This document shows, piece after piece, positions 8,829-21,813 of a stretch of 64,000 nt of DNA. The translations under genes and the position numbers were made by a program. Numbering within the stretch: position 1 is the first letter of the stretch; every line of letters begins with the position of its first letter. Source of the DNA: Candidatus Pantoea soli (GTDB taxonomy: Bacteria; Pseudomonadota; Gammaproteobacteria; Enterobacterales; Enterobacteriaceae); contig NZ_CP032702.1 of NCBI RefSeq assembly GCF_007833795.1, positions 1,612,001 through 1,676,000 of the forward strand. The letters run 5' to 3'. The notes beneath the pieces are model-generated. The model made no database searches. It was not told where the DNA came from and saw only the letters and a list, made by a program, of their open reading frames with translations.

Positions 8829-9119
8829 TCAGGCTTGCGCTTTCAGATAGGCTTCCAGCTTAGTGACAGCGACCTGCGGACGCTGATGCAGCGCCACTTC
8901 CGCCACGCCTGCAGCCTGGTCCGCCAGTGCCTGTTCCGGCAGGGCGCTGACGATACCAAAACTGTTGGTTCCCAGTTCATGCGCATGGCCGTCTGCATCG
9001 TGAAGCGTGGTGGCATAGCCTGCGTTCACCATCGCACTGTTCAGCGACTGCAGATCGCCCAGCCCTTTTTCCTGATACCTGAATGTGACAACGTAACTTA
9101 CAGGCGTATGATCGCTCAT
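8829..9119 (-). CDS. ydiZ: GhoS-family small protein YdiZ
   Basis: A 96-residue protein. The pattern SYVVTFRY, then a DADG turn and ELGTNSFGI, fits the GhoS antitoxin-endoribonuclease family (ferredoxin-like fold), to which E. coli YdiZ also belongs. E. coli ydiZ sits next to yniA and pfkB; here pfkB is absent and ydiY follows. No GhoT-like toxin gene is adjacent, so a toxin-antitoxin role is not supported at this locus. A good Shine-Dalgarno (GAGGTGAG) precedes the start. Confidence 0.72.
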   Translation of the reverse strand: MSDHTPVSYVVTFRYQEKGLGDLQSLNSAMVNAGYATTLHDADGHAHELGTNSFGIVSALPEQALADQAAGVAEVALHQRPQVAVTKLEAYLKAQA

Positions 9120-9447
9120 TTTCTCACCTCGTTGTTATCGAACAGAATTCAGCGTAGACCAGCACGCTGCAGAGAGCGAATTTTGCGCAGCGCCGGAAAC
9201 CGGGCCCTGAGCGCTCAGCAGGGCAACAGAAAATTCCTGTTGCATTCAGGCTGCTATTTGGCCGATTGCCCCCTATAATGCGCGCCGGTTACGGGAATAT
9301 TACTGCTCTGTCAGCGGCGTCAGCGCGAAACCTGGCATTTCAGGCGCTTTCATATTTTTTTACAAAACTTACCGTAAATTGCATTGATTGCCCTGGAAAA
9401 CGCTGCAGACTCACTGTTTTTTAAACTGTCGTACGGATTACTTTTCA
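9120..9447. other. ydiZ-ydiY intergenic region
   Basis: 328 bp with no gene. E. coli has pfkB in this interval; no trace of a kinase frame is visible. A perfect TATAAT at 9274-9279 could be the -10 of ydiY, with no convincing -35, leaving a leader of about 160 nt. A short hairpin (CCTG/CAGG core) followed by Ts lies near 9328-9361. Confidence 0.4.
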
Positions 9448-10209
9448 ATGAAAGCCTTTAACAAGCTGTCCGCTGTTCTTCTGCTCTCGGCCGGAGCATT
9501 TTGCCACCAGGCCCTTGCTGACAATGCCGTGTTTACCTCTATGGATGATCCTTCCACGGCGAAAAAGCCGTTTGAGGGCAGTGCGTCAGCCGGTTACCTC
9601 GCACAGACCGGTAACACCACCAGTTCATCCCTGACGGCATCCACCAGCATGACCTGGTATCAGACCAATACCGCGTACAGCCTGTGGGGAAACGCGGCGA
9701 ACACCTCTTCCAACGATGAACGCTCTTCCGAGACTTATAACATCGGTGGCCGTAGCCGTTATAACCTCAACAGCGCCGACTACCTGTTTGGTCAGGCCAG
9801 CTGGCTGAGCGACCGTTTCAACGGCTACGATTCACGTGATGTTCTGACCGCCGGTTACGGTCGTCAGATTCTGAACGGCCCGGTGCACTCACTGCGTGCT
9901 GAATTTGGTCCGGGTGTGCGCTATGACGATTTCCACGACGGCGGTCATGAGACCAAAGCGCTGGGCTACGGTGCGCTGAGCTATCAGTGGCAGCTGACCG
10001 ACACCACCAAATTCATTCAGGGTGTTTCCGTGCTGAGCAGCTTTGGTGAAGACACCACGCTGAACTCTGAAACCGCGCTGCAGGTGGCGATCAACGATCA
10101 TTTCGCCCTGAAGCTGGGTTACAACGTGACCTGGAATAACAATCCGCCAGAATCTGCGCCGGACCGTACCGACACCAAAACCACGATCCAGCTCTCCTAC
10201 GCGATGTAA
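9448..10209 (+). CDS. ydiY: outer-membrane beta-barrel protein YdiY (DUF481)
   Basis: A 253-residue exported protein with a signal peptide ending at about Ala24 (QALA-DNA). The mature part is rich in alternating polar/aromatic strands and ends in LSYAM, as expected for a DUF481 barrel. The start at 9448 is chosen because the upstream ATG at 9388 would add a non-signal extension. E. coli acid-inducible YdiY is the same size and also precedes thrS. A strong terminator at 10229 separates it from thrS. Confidence 0.88.
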   Translation: MKAFNKLSAVLLLSAGAFCHQALADNAVFTSMDDPSTAKKPFEGSASAGYLAQTGNTTSSSLTASTSMTWYQTNTAYSLWGNAANTSSNDERSSETYNIGGRSRYNLNSADYLFGQASWLSDRFNGYDSRDVLTAGYGRQILNGPVHSLRAEFGPGVRYDDFHDGGHETKALGYGALSYQWQLTDTTKFIQGVSVLSSFGEDTTLNSETALQVAINDHFALKLGYNVTWNNNPPESAPDRTDTKTTIQLSYAM

Positions 10210-10228
10210 GGCAGCCGTGGATCATCAA

Positions 10229-10264
10229 CCGCCGTCTGGCCCAGGCCGCACGGCGGTTTTTTTT
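10229..10264 (+). terminator. terminator after ydiY
   Basis: The stem CCGCCGT / ACGGCGG is followed by eight Ts, 20 bp after the ydiY stop. Confidence 0.88.
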
Positions 10265-10298
10265 CGATCTCTCGCTGGGTTAGCGCACTTTCGCATGG

Positions 10299-10328
10299 GT
10301 TTTGCTCACGGCGGAAAGCTGCTATCAT
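10299..10328 (+). promoter_or_regulatory. probable thrS promoter
   Basis: A TTTGCT-like -35 and a TATCAT -10 at 10323-10328 with a near-standard spacer. This would give a leader of about 120 nt that contains the thrS operator. Confidence 0.45.
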
Positions 10329-10407
10329 CGTTGCCGCTTTACGCGCCTGGCGTCATTCCGACAATGTGGGTCTGACATCACGCCGGGTAAACCAAACAAA
10401 ACTCAAT

Positions 10408-10451
10408 GTTGCATGTAGGCTTTCGTGTGGCTTACCACTGCAATGTAAGGA
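10408..10451 (+). promoter_or_regulatory. thrS translational operator, tRNA-Thr anticodon-arm mimic
   Basis: The hairpin has lower stem TTGCA/TGCAA (10409-10413 with 10439-10443) and upper stem GTAGGCT/GGCTTAC (10415-10421 with 10429-10435). It closes a seven-base loop UUCGUGU at 10422-10428. In tRNA numbering the loop gives U33 followed by C34 G35 U36, the anticodon of tRNA-Thr(CGU). The Shine-Dalgarno TAAGGA lies directly beside the base of the stem. In E. coli ThrRS binds such a mimic and blocks ribosome loading on its own mRNA. Confidence 0.82.
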
Positions 10452-10457
10452 TATGAA

Positions 10458-13230
<2,773 letters not shown>

Positions 13231-13310
13231 GTTAACTTTTTTATAAATCTGCCTGACCTCTCTGCACTACGGCTTCTGGCCGGCAGGGCATCGGGCATCA
13301 CAGAATATGA

Positions 13311-13682
<372 letters not shown>

Positions 13683-13690
13683 GTCAGGTA

Positions 13691-13717
13691 AAAAAGGGAG
13701 CTTGCTCCCTTTTTTAT
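13691..13717 (+). terminator. terminator after rplT
   Basis: The stem AAAAAGGGAGC / GCTCCCTTTTT has a short TT loop and T tail, 9 bp past the rplT stop. Confidence 0.9.
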
Positions 13718-13739
13718 TGTCCGCAACTCACGCAAAAGA

Positions 13740-13768
13740 TTGACATTTTCGCCGCCGGGCTTTTCAAT
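13740..13768 (+). promoter_or_regulatory. promoter of pheM-pheST operon
   Basis: A perfect -35 TTGACA at 13740-13745, a 17-bp spacer and a -10 TTCAAT at 13763-13768. The pheM leader peptide begins about 35 bp further on. Confidence 0.7.
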
Positions 13769-13802
13769 AGTACGGTTTCCATCAAGACAAGGTAATGCAA
13801 GC

Positions 13803-13847
13803 ATGCACGCTGCTATTTTCCGTTTCTTTTTTTACTTTAGCGCCTGA
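13803..13847 (+). CDS. pheM: phenylalanyl-tRNA synthetase operon leader peptide
   Basis: A 14-codon frame encoding MHAAIFRFFFYFSA, with five phenylalanines in seven residues. E. coli PheM is 14 residues with the same Phe-rich core. Ribosome stalling at Phe codons when charged tRNA-Phe is scarce prevents the downstream terminator (13895) from forming, so pheST is read. The frame is too short for automatic calls but unmistakable by content and place. Confidence 0.93.
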   Translation: MHAAIFRFFFYFSA

Positions 13848-13894
13848 ACATCAGGGGCTTTTGCGCATAAGAAAAGAAACGAAAAATCGCGCTG

Positions 13895-13921
13895 AAAGCC
13901 TCCCTCGTGGAGGCTTTTTTG
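13895..13921 (+). terminator. pheST attenuator
   Basis: The stem AAAGCCTCC / GGAGGCTTT has a five-base loop and T-run and lies between pheM and pheS. It is the terminator arm of the attenuation switch. Confidence 0.9.
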
Positions 13922-13967
13922 TTTCTGGCGACACTTTATCGGATCGCACGATCCCAACGAGAACTGA

Positions 13968-14978
<1,011 letters not shown>

Positions 14979-14992
14979 GGGCAGGTTATCCA

Positions 14993-17380
14993 ATGAAATT
15001 CAGTGAACTCTGGTTACGCGAATGGGTAAATCCAGCCCTGGACAGCGACGCGCTGTCTGAGCAAATCACCATGGCCGGTCTGGAAGTGGACGGCGTGGAG
15101 CCGGTTGCCGGTGCCTTCCACGGCGTCGTCGTGGGTGAAGTGGTGGAGTGCGGCCAGCACCCGAACGCAGATAAACTGCGCGTCACCAAAATTAACACCG
15201 GCGGCGATCGCCTGCTGGATATTGTCTGCGGCGCGCCAAATTGCCGTCAGGGCCTGAAAGTAGCGGTGGCGACCGTGGGTGCCGTGCTGCCGGGCGATTT
15301 CAAAATCAAAGCCGCTAAACTGCGTGGCGAACCGTCAGAAGGCATGCTGTGCTCCTTCTCTGAGCTGGGGATTTCCGACGATCACGCCGGCATCATTGAG
15401 CTGCCAGCGGATGCGCCAGTGGGAATGGATATTCGCCAATACCTGCAGCTGGATGACAACACCATTGAAATCAGCGTAACGCCTAACCGCGCTGACTGCC
15501 TCGGCATCATCGGCATTGCCCGCGACGTGGCGGTGGTGAACGGTCTGCCGCTGAACGCACCGGCGATTGAACCAGTCCCGGCCACCCTCTCTGATACCTT
15601 CCCGATTCGGATCGACGCCACGGATGCCTGCCCGCGCTACCTCGGCCGGGTGGTAAAAGGCATCAATGTTAAAGCGGAAACCCCGCTGTGGATGCGCGAA
15701 AAACTGCGTCGCTGCGGTATTCGCTCTATCGATCCGGTGGTAGACATCACCAACTATGTCCTGCTGGAGCTTGGCCAGCCGATGCACGCGTTCGACCTTG
15801 ACCGCATTGATGGCGGCATCGTGGTGCGCATGGCAAAAGAGGGCGAAACCCTGACGCTGCTGGATGGCAGCGAAGCGAAACTCAGCAGCGATACGCTGGT
15901 GATTGCTGACCATCATAAAGCGCTGGCCATGGGCGGCATCTTCGGGGGTGAGCACTCCGGCGTCAACACAGAGACGCAGAACGTTCTGTTTGAGTGCGCC
16001 TTCTTCGATCCGCTGGCGATTACCGGTCGTGCGCGTCGTCATGGACTGCACACGGACGCGTCGCACCGCTACGAGCGTGGTGTTGATCCGGCGCTGCAGC
16101 ATAAAGCGCTGGAGCGCGCTACCCGCTTGCTGCTGGACATCTGCGGCGGTGAAGCGGGTCCGATTATCGACCAGACCGATGCCTGCAAACTGCCGCCGCG
16201 TGCCACCATCACGCTGCGCCGCGAAAAGCTGGACCGCCTGATTGGCCACGCGATCGCGGATGAACAGGTCACCGATATTCTGACGCGCCTCGGCTGTGAC
16301 GTCACCGCAGGCAACGGCGAATGGCAGGCGGTTGCACCGAGCTGGCGCTTCGATATGGCGATTGAAGAAGATCTGGTGGAAGAGGTCGCACGCGTTTACG
16401 GCTACAACAACATCCCGGATGTCCCGGTTAAAGCCAGCCTGATCATGACGCAGCATCGCGAAGCGAACCTGTCACTGAAGCGGGCAAAAAACCTGCTGGT
16501 GGATAAAGGGTATCAGGAAGCCATTACCTACAGCTTCGTCGATCCAAAAATTCAGCAGCTGCTGCATCCGGGTGAAGAGGCACTGATTCTGCCCAGCCCG
16601 ATTTCCAGCGATATGTCCGCCATGCGTCTGTCGCTGTGGACCGGTCTGCTGGGTGCGGTGGTGTATAACCAGAACCGTCAGCAGGGCCGCGTGCGTCTGT
16701 TTGAAAGCGGTTTACGTTTTGTGCCTGATACGCAGGCCGATCTCGGCATCCGCCAGGATCTTATGCTGGCTGGCGTACTGAGCGGCAACCGCTACGAAGA
16801 GCACTGGGATCTGGCGCGTCAGACGGTTGACTTCTATGATTTGAAAGGCGATTTAGAGTCGCTGCTGGAGTTAACCGGTAAGCTGGACGCCATTTCATTC
16901 CGCGCCGAAGCGAATCCGGCGCTGCATCCGGGACAGAGCGCGGCCATTTATCTGGGTGAGGAACGTATCGGATTTATCGGTGTGGTACATCCGGAACTGG
17001 AGCGTAAACTGGATCTCAACGGCCGCACCTTAGTGTTTGAACTGCTTTGGAATAAGGTCGCAGACCGCGTACTGCCTGACGCGCGCGAGATTTCACGCTT
17101 CCCGGCGAACCGTCGTGATATTGCCGTGGTGGTGGCCGAAAGCGTGCCAGCAGCAGATATCATTGCGGAGTGTAAGAAAGTTGGCGTAAATCAGGTAGTT
17201 GGCGTAAACTTGTTTGACGTGTACCGTGGTAAGGGCGTAAACGAGGGTGAAAAGAGCCTCGCGATTAGCCTGATTTTGCAGGATACCAGCCGGACACTCG
17301 AAGAAGAGGAGATTGCTGCGACCGTTGCCAAATGCGTTGCAGCATTAAAAGAGCGATTCCAGGCAACCTTGAGGGATTGA
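14993..17380 (+). CDS. pheT: phenylalanyl-tRNA synthetase beta subunit
   Basis: The large subunit (795 residues) carrying tRNA recognition and editing of mischarged Tyr-tRNA-Phe. Domains in order are a tRNA-binding OB fold (about 39-150, [18 protein letters not shown]), the B3/B4 editing region, B5, a synthetase-like core, and a C-terminal ferredoxin-fold anticodon-binding domain (from about 700, [15 protein letters not shown]). It is co-transcribed with pheS and ihfA; ihfA starts 4 bp after its stop. Confidence 0.97.
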   Translation: MKFSELWLREWVNPALDSDALSEQITMAGLEVDGVEPVAGAFHGVVVGEVVECGQHPNADKLRVTKINTGGDRLLDIVCGAPNCRQGLKVAVATVGAVLPGDFKIKAAKLRGEPSEGMLCSFSELGISDDHAGIIELPADAPVGMDIRQYLQLDDNTIEISVTPNRADCLGIIGIARDVAVVNGLPLNAPAIEPVPATLSDTFPIRIDATDACPRYLGRVVKGINVKAETPLWMREKLRRCGIRSIDPVVDITNYVLLELGQPMHAFDLDRIDGGIVVRMAKEGETLTLLDGSEAKLSSDTLVIADHHKALAMGGIFGGEHSGVNTETQNVLFECAFFDPLAITGRARRHGLHTDASHRYERGVDPALQHKALERATRLLLDICGGEAGPIIDQTDACKLPPRATITLRREKLDRLIGHAIADEQVTDILTRLGCDVTAGNGEWQAVAPSWRFDMAIEEDLVEEVARVYGYNNIPDVPVKASLIMTQHREANLSLKRAKNLLVDKGYQEAITYSFVDPKIQQLLHPGEEALILPSPISSDMSAMRLSLWTGLLGAVVYNQNRQQGRVRLFESGLRFVPDTQADLGIRQDLMLAGVLSGNRYEEHWDLARQTVDFYDLKGDLESLLELTGKLDAISFRAEANPALHPGQSAAIYLGEERIGFIGVVHPELERKLDLNGRTLVFELLWNKVADRVLPDAREISRFPANRRDIAVVVAESVPAADIIAECKKVGVNQVVGVNLFDVYRGKGVNEGEKSLAISLILQDTSRTLEEEEIAATVAKCVAALKERFQATLRD

Positions 17381-17384
17381 ACCT

Positions 17385-17687
17385 ATGGCGCTTACAAAAG
17401 CTGAAATGTCAGAGTACCTGTTTGAAAAACTCGGGTTGAGCAAACGCGACGCCAAAGAGTTGGTGGAACTTTTTTTTGAAGAGGTTCGCCGTGCGTTGGA
17501 AAACGGAGAACAGGTAAAGCTGTCTGGATTTGGTAATTTTGATCTGCGTGACAAAAACCAGCGTCCGGGCCGTAACCCAAAGACGGGGGAAGATATTCCG
17601 ATTACCGCCCGTCGCGTGGTGACTTTCCGTCCCGGGCAGAAGTTGAAAAGCCGCGTGGAAAACGCGTCACCCAAGGATGCTGACTGA
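17385..17687 (+). CDS. ihfA: integration host factor alpha subunit
   Basis: A 100-residue DNA-bending protein that forms IhfA-IhfB heterodimers. The sequence shows the HU/IHF fold, with the DNA-intercalating beta-arm segment [11 protein letters not shown] holding the key proline near residue 65. It is the fourth gene of pheM-pheST-ihfA as in E. coli, and a terminator follows immediately. Note the TTTTTTTT run inside codons near 17469-17476. Confidence 0.96.
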   Translation: MALTKAEMSEYLFEKLGLSKRDAKELVELFFEEVRRALENGEQVKLSGFGNFDLRDKNQRPGRNPKTGEDIPITARRVVTFRPGQKLKSRVENASPKDAD

Positions 17688-17699
17688 TTTCAGTACCAC

Positions 17700-17726
17700 A
17701 AAAAGGCCGCGCAGCGGCCTTTTTTA
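17700..17726 (+). terminator. terminator after ihfA
   Basis: The stem AAAAGGCCGC / GCGGCCTTTT is followed by a T-run, 13 bp past the ihfA stop. Confidence 0.9.
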
Positions 17727-17814
17727 TTGCCTGCGCGCGTCATCAGCGCCACGGCTTTCTTTTTGCTGCAATCTCTCTACAATCCAATCACCGTTTTCTC
17801 AGCCTATCTCCTCT

Positions 17815-18798
17815 ATGACTCTGCTGGATCAGCTTGCCCGCCAGTCCGATCAGCGCAGCCAGCGCTGGCTGCTGGCGCTCAGCGTGGCGGTAATATTGCT
17901 GCTGGTACTCAGCCTGTGCGCCGGCGACAGCTGGATTGCGCCGGCGCGCTGGTTTTCTGTCGAAGGCAAACTCTTTGTCTGGCAGCTGCGCCTGCCGCGC
18001 ACGCTGGCTGTGCTGCTGGTGGGCGCAGCGCTGGCGGTGTGCGGCGTGGTGATGCAGGCATTGTTCAGTAATCCACTGGCGGAGCCGGGCCTGCTGGGCG
18101 TCTCAAACGGCGCCGGTATCGGGCTGGTGCTGGCGGTCCTGCTTGGCAATGGCGCGCTGTGGAGCCTGGCGCTGGCGGCCATGGCCGGCGCGTTGCTGAT
18201 TACCCTGATTCTGCTGCACTTCGCGCACCGCCAGCTTTCGGTGACGCGCCTGCTGCTGACCGGCGTGGCGCTGGGCATTATCTGTAGCGCCATCATGACG
18301 TGGGCGGTGTACTTCAGCACCAGCCTCGACCTGCGCCAGCTGATGTACTGGATGATGGGGGGCTTCAGCGGCATCGACTGGCGCTACGGCTGGATGATGC
18401 TGGGTCTGCTGCCGGTCACGCTGGCGCTGCTGGCCAGTGCGCGCACGCTGAACCTGCTGGCGCTGGGTGAAACCTCCGCTCGCCAGCTGGGCTTACCGCT
18501 GCTGCTGTGGCGCAATCTGCTGGTCCTTGCCATGGGCTGGCTTACGGGCGTCAGCGTGGCGATGGCCGGCGCGATTGGTTTTGTCGGACTGGTCATTCCG
18601 CATCTGCTGCGCCTGAGCGGCTTAAGCGATCACCGTTATCTGCTGCCGGCAGCCGCGCTGGCCGGTGCGGCGGTGTTGCTGGCGGCGGATATCATTGCCC
18701 GCCTCGCCCTGACCGCAGCGGAGCTGCCGATTGGCGTGGTGACCGCCACGCTGGGCGCACCGCTGTTTATCGTGCTATTAGTGAAGTCAACGCGCTAG
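17815..18798 (+). CDS. btuC: vitamin B12 ABC transporter permease BtuC
   Basis: Inner-membrane channel subunit of the BtuCDF importer for cobalamin; 327 residues with about ten hydrophobic segments, FecCD family. The start at 17815 ([10 protein letters not shown]) is chosen by alignment with E. coli BtuC; the open frame extends back to 17677 but overlaps ihfA and its terminator. The conserved [31 protein letters not shown] and [10 protein letters not shown] segments are present. No B12 riboswitch is seen upstream. btuE and btuD follow. Confidence 0.95.
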   Translation: MTLLDQLARQSDQRSQRWLLALSVAVILLLVLSLCAGDSWIAPARWFSVEGKLFVWQLRLPRTLAVLLVGAALAVCGVVMQALFSNPLAEPGLLGVSNGAGIGLVLAVLLGNGALWSLALAAMAGALLITLILLHFAHRQLSVTRLLLTGVALGIICSAIMTWAVYFSTSLDLRQLMYWMMGGFSGIDWRYGWMMLGLLPVTLALLASARTLNLLALGETSARQLGLPLLLWRNLLVLAMGWLTGVSVAMAGAIGFVGLVIPHLLRLSGLSDHRYLLPAAALAGAAVLLAADIIARLALTAAELPIGVVTATLGAPLFIVLLVKSTR

Positions 18799-18837
18799 CT
18801 GCAGCTGGCGGTATGCAATCAACCACAGGAACGGACA

Positions 18838-19383
18838 ATGCAGATTTATCAGACAGAACTGGAAACGCTGGACGGCGAAAAAACTACCCTGGCAGCGTAT
18901 GAAGGCAAGGTATTACTGGTGGTCAACGTGGCGTCAAAATGCGGTCTGACGCCGCAGTATGAGCAGCTGGAGGCGTTGCATAAAGCCTGGCAGGCGAAAG
19001 GTTTCAGCGTACTAGGCTTCCCGTGCAATCAGTTTCTTGAGCAGGAACCGGGCAGCAACAGCGAGATCAAAACCTTCTGCAGCACCACCTATGGCGTGAC
19101 ATTCCCGATGTTTGCCAAAACTGAGGTTAACGGCGAGCAGCGCCACCCCCTGTATCGCCAGCTGGTTGAGTCCCAGCCTGAAGCCGAGCGCCCGGCGGGC
19201 AGCGGCTTTCTGGAGCGTATGGTGAGCAAAGGGCGGGCACCGAAAGCGCCAGGCGATATCCTGTGGAATTTTGAAAAATTCCTGATTGATAAACAGGGGA
19301 AGGTGATTGCCCGCTTTGCGCCGGATATGACGCCGGACGATCCGCTTATCCTGCAGCGTATTGAGCAGGCGCTGGCGGCCTGA
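18838..19383 (+). CDS. btuE: thiol peroxidase BtuE (glutathione peroxidase family)
   Basis: A 181-residue glutathione-peroxidase-like enzyme reducing peroxides; the peroxidatic residue is Cys35 (NVASKCGLTPQY) where mammalian forms have selenocysteine. The FPCNQF and WNFEKFLID motifs of the family are present. It lies between btuC and btuD as in E. coli, although the E. coli protein is not needed for B12 uptake. btuD starts at the very next base after its stop. Confidence 0.95.
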   Translation: MQIYQTELETLDGEKTTLAAYEGKVLLVVNVASKCGLTPQYEQLEALHKAWQAKGFSVLGFPCNQFLEQEPGSNSEIKTFCSTTYGVTFPMFAKTEVNGEQRHPLYRQLVESQPEAERPAGSGFLERMVSKGRAPKAPGDILWNFEKFLIDKQGKVIARFAPDMTPDDPLILQRIEQALAA

Positions 19384-20130
19384 GTGTTACTGCAGTGTCA
19401 GAACCTCTGCGTTGCCGGACGGCTGGCCCCCGTCAGCCTGACGCTGCGCAGGGGCGAACTGGTGCATGTGGTGGGGCCAAACGGCGCCGGTAAGAGCACG
19501 CTGCTGAGCGTGCTTGCCGGGATGCTGCCGGCGCAGGGTGAGATTACGCTGGCGGGGCAGCCGCTGGCCTCGCTCAGCGGAGCCGCGCTGGCACAGCGCC
19601 GCGCCTGGCTGCCGCAGCAGCAGGCGGCGCCGGTTTCCCTGCCGGTGTGGCATTATCTGCGGCTGCATTTACCGCCGCTGCCTGCCGATGCGGATACGGT
19701 TCTGCAGGCGGTGCTGGCGCCGCTCGGCCTGCAGGACAAGCTGCGCCATACGCTGAGCCAGCTTTCTGGCGGCGAGTGGCAACGCGTGCGGCTGGCGGCG
19801 GTGATACTGCAGGTGCATCCGGCCCTGAATCCACGCGGGCAGCTGCTGATCCTGGATGAACCCATGACGGCGCTTGACGTTGCCCGGCAGCGCGCAGTGG
19901 ACACGCTGCTGGCGCAGCTGTGTGAGGCGGGTATTGCCGTGCTGGCCAGCGGACACGATCTGAACCACTCGCTGCGGCGTGCGTCAATAGTGTGGCTGAT
20001 GCAGCAGGGCGAGGTGATGTGTCAGGGGCCTGCGACCGAGGTATTGACGGCCGCGCGGCTGACGCCGCTTTATCAGACTGTGTTCCGGCAAATCGACACG
20101 CCTGACGGCCCGCTGCTGTTTATCCCCTAG
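19384..20130 (+). CDS. btuD: vitamin B12 ABC transporter ATPase BtuD
   Basis: The ATP-binding subunit of BtuCDF, 248 residues. Walker A GPNGAGKST is at 31-39, signature LSGGE at 127-131 and Walker B LLILDEP at 154-160. The start is GTG at 19384, abutting the btuE TGA; no ATG fits better, and the N-terminus then lines up with the family. The product acts on the inner face of the membrane with BtuC. The periplasmic partner btuF is not in this window. Confidence 0.94.
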   Translation: MLLQCQNLCVAGRLAPVSLTLRRGELVHVVGPNGAGKSTLLSVLAGMLPAQGEITLAGQPLASLSGAALAQRRAWLPQQQAAPVSLPVWHYLRLHLPPLPADADTVLQAVLAPLGLQDKLRHTLSQLSGGEWQRVRLAAVILQVHPALNPRGQLLILDEPMTALDVARQRAVDTLLAQLCEAGIAVLASGHDLNHSLRRASIVWLMQQGEVMCQGPATEVLTAARLTPLYQTVFRQIDTPDGPLLFIP

Positions 20131-20195
20131 CTTGCGTGCCGTGCCGCTTTGCCGCTACAGTGTCAGCCGGATGACGGTTCAAAAGGACACTGCTG

Positions 20196-20657
20196 ATGCG
20201 GGTGACGCTTCTTCTTTTTTTTGCCTTACTGCTGGCAGGCTGCAGCCATCATGCGCCGCCGCCCAATGGCCGTCTGTCTGACTCCATCACGGTCATCGCG
20301 CAGCTCAATGAACAGCTCAGCCGCTGGCGCGGTACGCCGTATCGTTACGGCGGCTTAAGCCGCAGCGGCGTGGACTGTTCCGGCTTTGTCTACCTCACGT
20401 TCCGCGACCGTTTTGACCTGCAGTTGCCACGCTCCACGCGGGCGCAGACCGACATCGGTACCCGCATCGATAAAGCCGATCTGCTGCCGGGTGACCTGGT
20501 CTTTTTCAAAACCGGCAGCGGAGAGAATGGGCTGCACGTGGGTATTTATGATACCGATAACAGCTTCATTCACGCCTCGACCAGTCAGGGGGTAATTCGC
20601 TCCTCGCTGGATAATGTCTATTGGCGAAAAGTTTTCTGGCAGGCGCGCCGCATCTAA
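20196..20657 (+). CDS. nlpC: NlpC/P60 family lipoprotein NlpC
   Basis: A 153-residue predicted lipoprotein peptidase. Lipobox LLAGC places the lipidated Cys at 16. The papain-like NlpC/P60 domain has catalytic Cys61 (GVDCSGFVYL), His114 (GLHVGIY) and a polar partner around His126. The family cleaves D-glutamyl-mesoDAP bonds in murein peptides; the exact E. coli substrate is unclear. Its place after btuD matches E. coli. Confidence 0.93.
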   Translation: MRVTLLLFFALLLAGCSHHAPPPNGRLSDSITVIAQLNEQLSRWRGTPYRYGGLSRSGVDCSGFVYLTFRDRFDLQLPRSTRAQTDIGTRIDKADLLPGDLVFFKTGSGENGLHVGIYDTDNSFIHASTSQGVIRSSLDNVYWRKVFWQARRI

Positions 20658-20970
20658 ACGCATTGTCCATAAAGCAGAAAAATGGCGCAAAAAGCCAACG
20701 ATTTTTGCGCGTAAATAATTCATTATTTTTGTGCTGATATAACTCTTCTTAAAATTGGTACTTTACGCCAGCCCGGATTAATACTAAAACTAGCGCTAAC
20801 TTAATTTAATCAGTACGGATTTAAACCTGTGCATTTGGCTTAAGTATTTTGAGATGCATAAAATGGCGCAATGGGACAAAAAACGCCTTCTCTTCCCACG
20901 TTTGGTCCTATTGCCTGGCTGTTTTCATTGATATACGATGCGCCAATTGCCACTGCTTCTGGCTGTTAAA
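20658..20970. other. nlpC-rflP intergenic region
   Basis: AT-rich gap of 313 bp without a gene. The inverted repeat GCGCAAAAA / TTTTTGCGC at 20685-20710 probably ends nlpC. The rest holds TTAAGT and TAATACT-like promoter fragments but no certain promoter for rflP. Confidence 0.5.
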
Positions 20971-21714
20971 ATGAAAGTCCATTTATCTGCCGACTATCAG
21001 TCGGAAACCTGGTTCTACCCAGCCTACACACTGGCAGGCCAGCTCACAGCGGTCGAGCTGGTTACACAATTTGTCCACGACAGTGCTCCCATTACGCTGC
21101 CGCAGGACCTGCTGTTGCCGCAGTTAGACGATGCACAGCAATTACGCCTGCTGCAGAGCCAGCTTTTGCTGCTGGAAAAATACCGCGACTTTTTTGAGTC
21201 CCGGCAAATAATTGCGCTAATCCGAATTGATGAATCGATGGCGGCGACGCTATTAGCCAGTGAATTTCTGTTAAGAAAATTCAGACAGCTTTCTTTTATT
21301 GTGCTGGATGTCAGCGAAACGTTTCCGCAATTATCGCTGGGGAAATCTCATCCGCTGCTTGGCGCGCTGCAACATGAATTTCGCTTATCACTTTCTCAGT
21401 TTGGCGCCGGAAAAGCGCCGGCCACTGCTGTTTATGATAATGTGTTTAGCGTGTTAAAACTGGATAAAGCCTTTATTCAGGAACTGGCAAAACGCGCCTC
21501 ATTTACACCTTTCATTCAGGCAGTTATCGATAATTTTTCTGCTCACGCACAGCAGATCATTATTTGCGGTATCGACAATAATGCCCTGCTGGAGAAAGTC
21601 AGCACCCTGACGGGCGCGCAAATGCAGGGTAGCCTGTTTTCGGTTGTCCAGGCGGAACGGTTAAACGATCTCATCTATCCTGACGTCACGCTGCAAACCC
21701 CTTCACAGCACTAA
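20971..21714 (+). CDS. rflP: degenerate EAL-domain anti-FlhD4C2 factor RflP/YdiV-like
   Basis: A 247-residue protein like E. coli YdiV (RflP), which binds FlhD4C2, shuts off flagellar genes and helps deliver the complex to ClpXP. Shared features are GQLTAVELVTQF at the place of the EAL motif, SQFGAGKA in place of the DDFGxG loop, and LDKAFIQELAKRASFTPFI. The phosphodiesterase residues are missing, so c-di-GMP hydrolysis is not expected. The start at 20971 is chosen by alignment; ATG 20938 in the same frame is possible. Neither has a strong ribosome site, and codon use is more AT-rich than the neighbours. The position between nlpC and selO equals E. coli. Confidence 0.82.
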   Translation: MKVHLSADYQSETWFYPAYTLAGQLTAVELVTQFVHDSAPITLPQDLLLPQLDDAQQLRLLQSQLLLLEKYRDFFESRQIIALIRIDESMAATLLASEFLLRKFRQLSFIVLDVSETFPQLSLGKSHPLLGALQHEFRLSLSQFGAGKAPATAVYDNVFSVLKLDKAFIQELAKRASFTPFIQAVIDNFSAHAQQIIICGIDNNALLEKVSTLTGAQMQGSLFSVVQAERLNDLIYPDVTLQTPSQH

Positions 21715-21813
21715 ACCTTTCACCTGTCTTCTGTGCCACGCCGGCAGTAGACTACGCTTAACACTCACTATGCAATGCGGGTGCCGCTGTGCTGCGCACC
21801 TTCTGGAGTATCG

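Noticed and set aside
8829..9447. Type V toxin-antitoxin locus around ydiZ
   Set aside because: The GhoS-like gene is present but no small membrane toxin frame lies on either side.
15335..16456. 373-codon frame antisense to pheT
   Set aside because: Lies wholly inside pheT; composition is typical of a shadow frame, with no ribosome site or homology.
17727..17814. B12 riboswitch upstream of btuC
   Set aside because: Only 88 bp between the ihfA terminator and btuC, with none of the conserved boxes.
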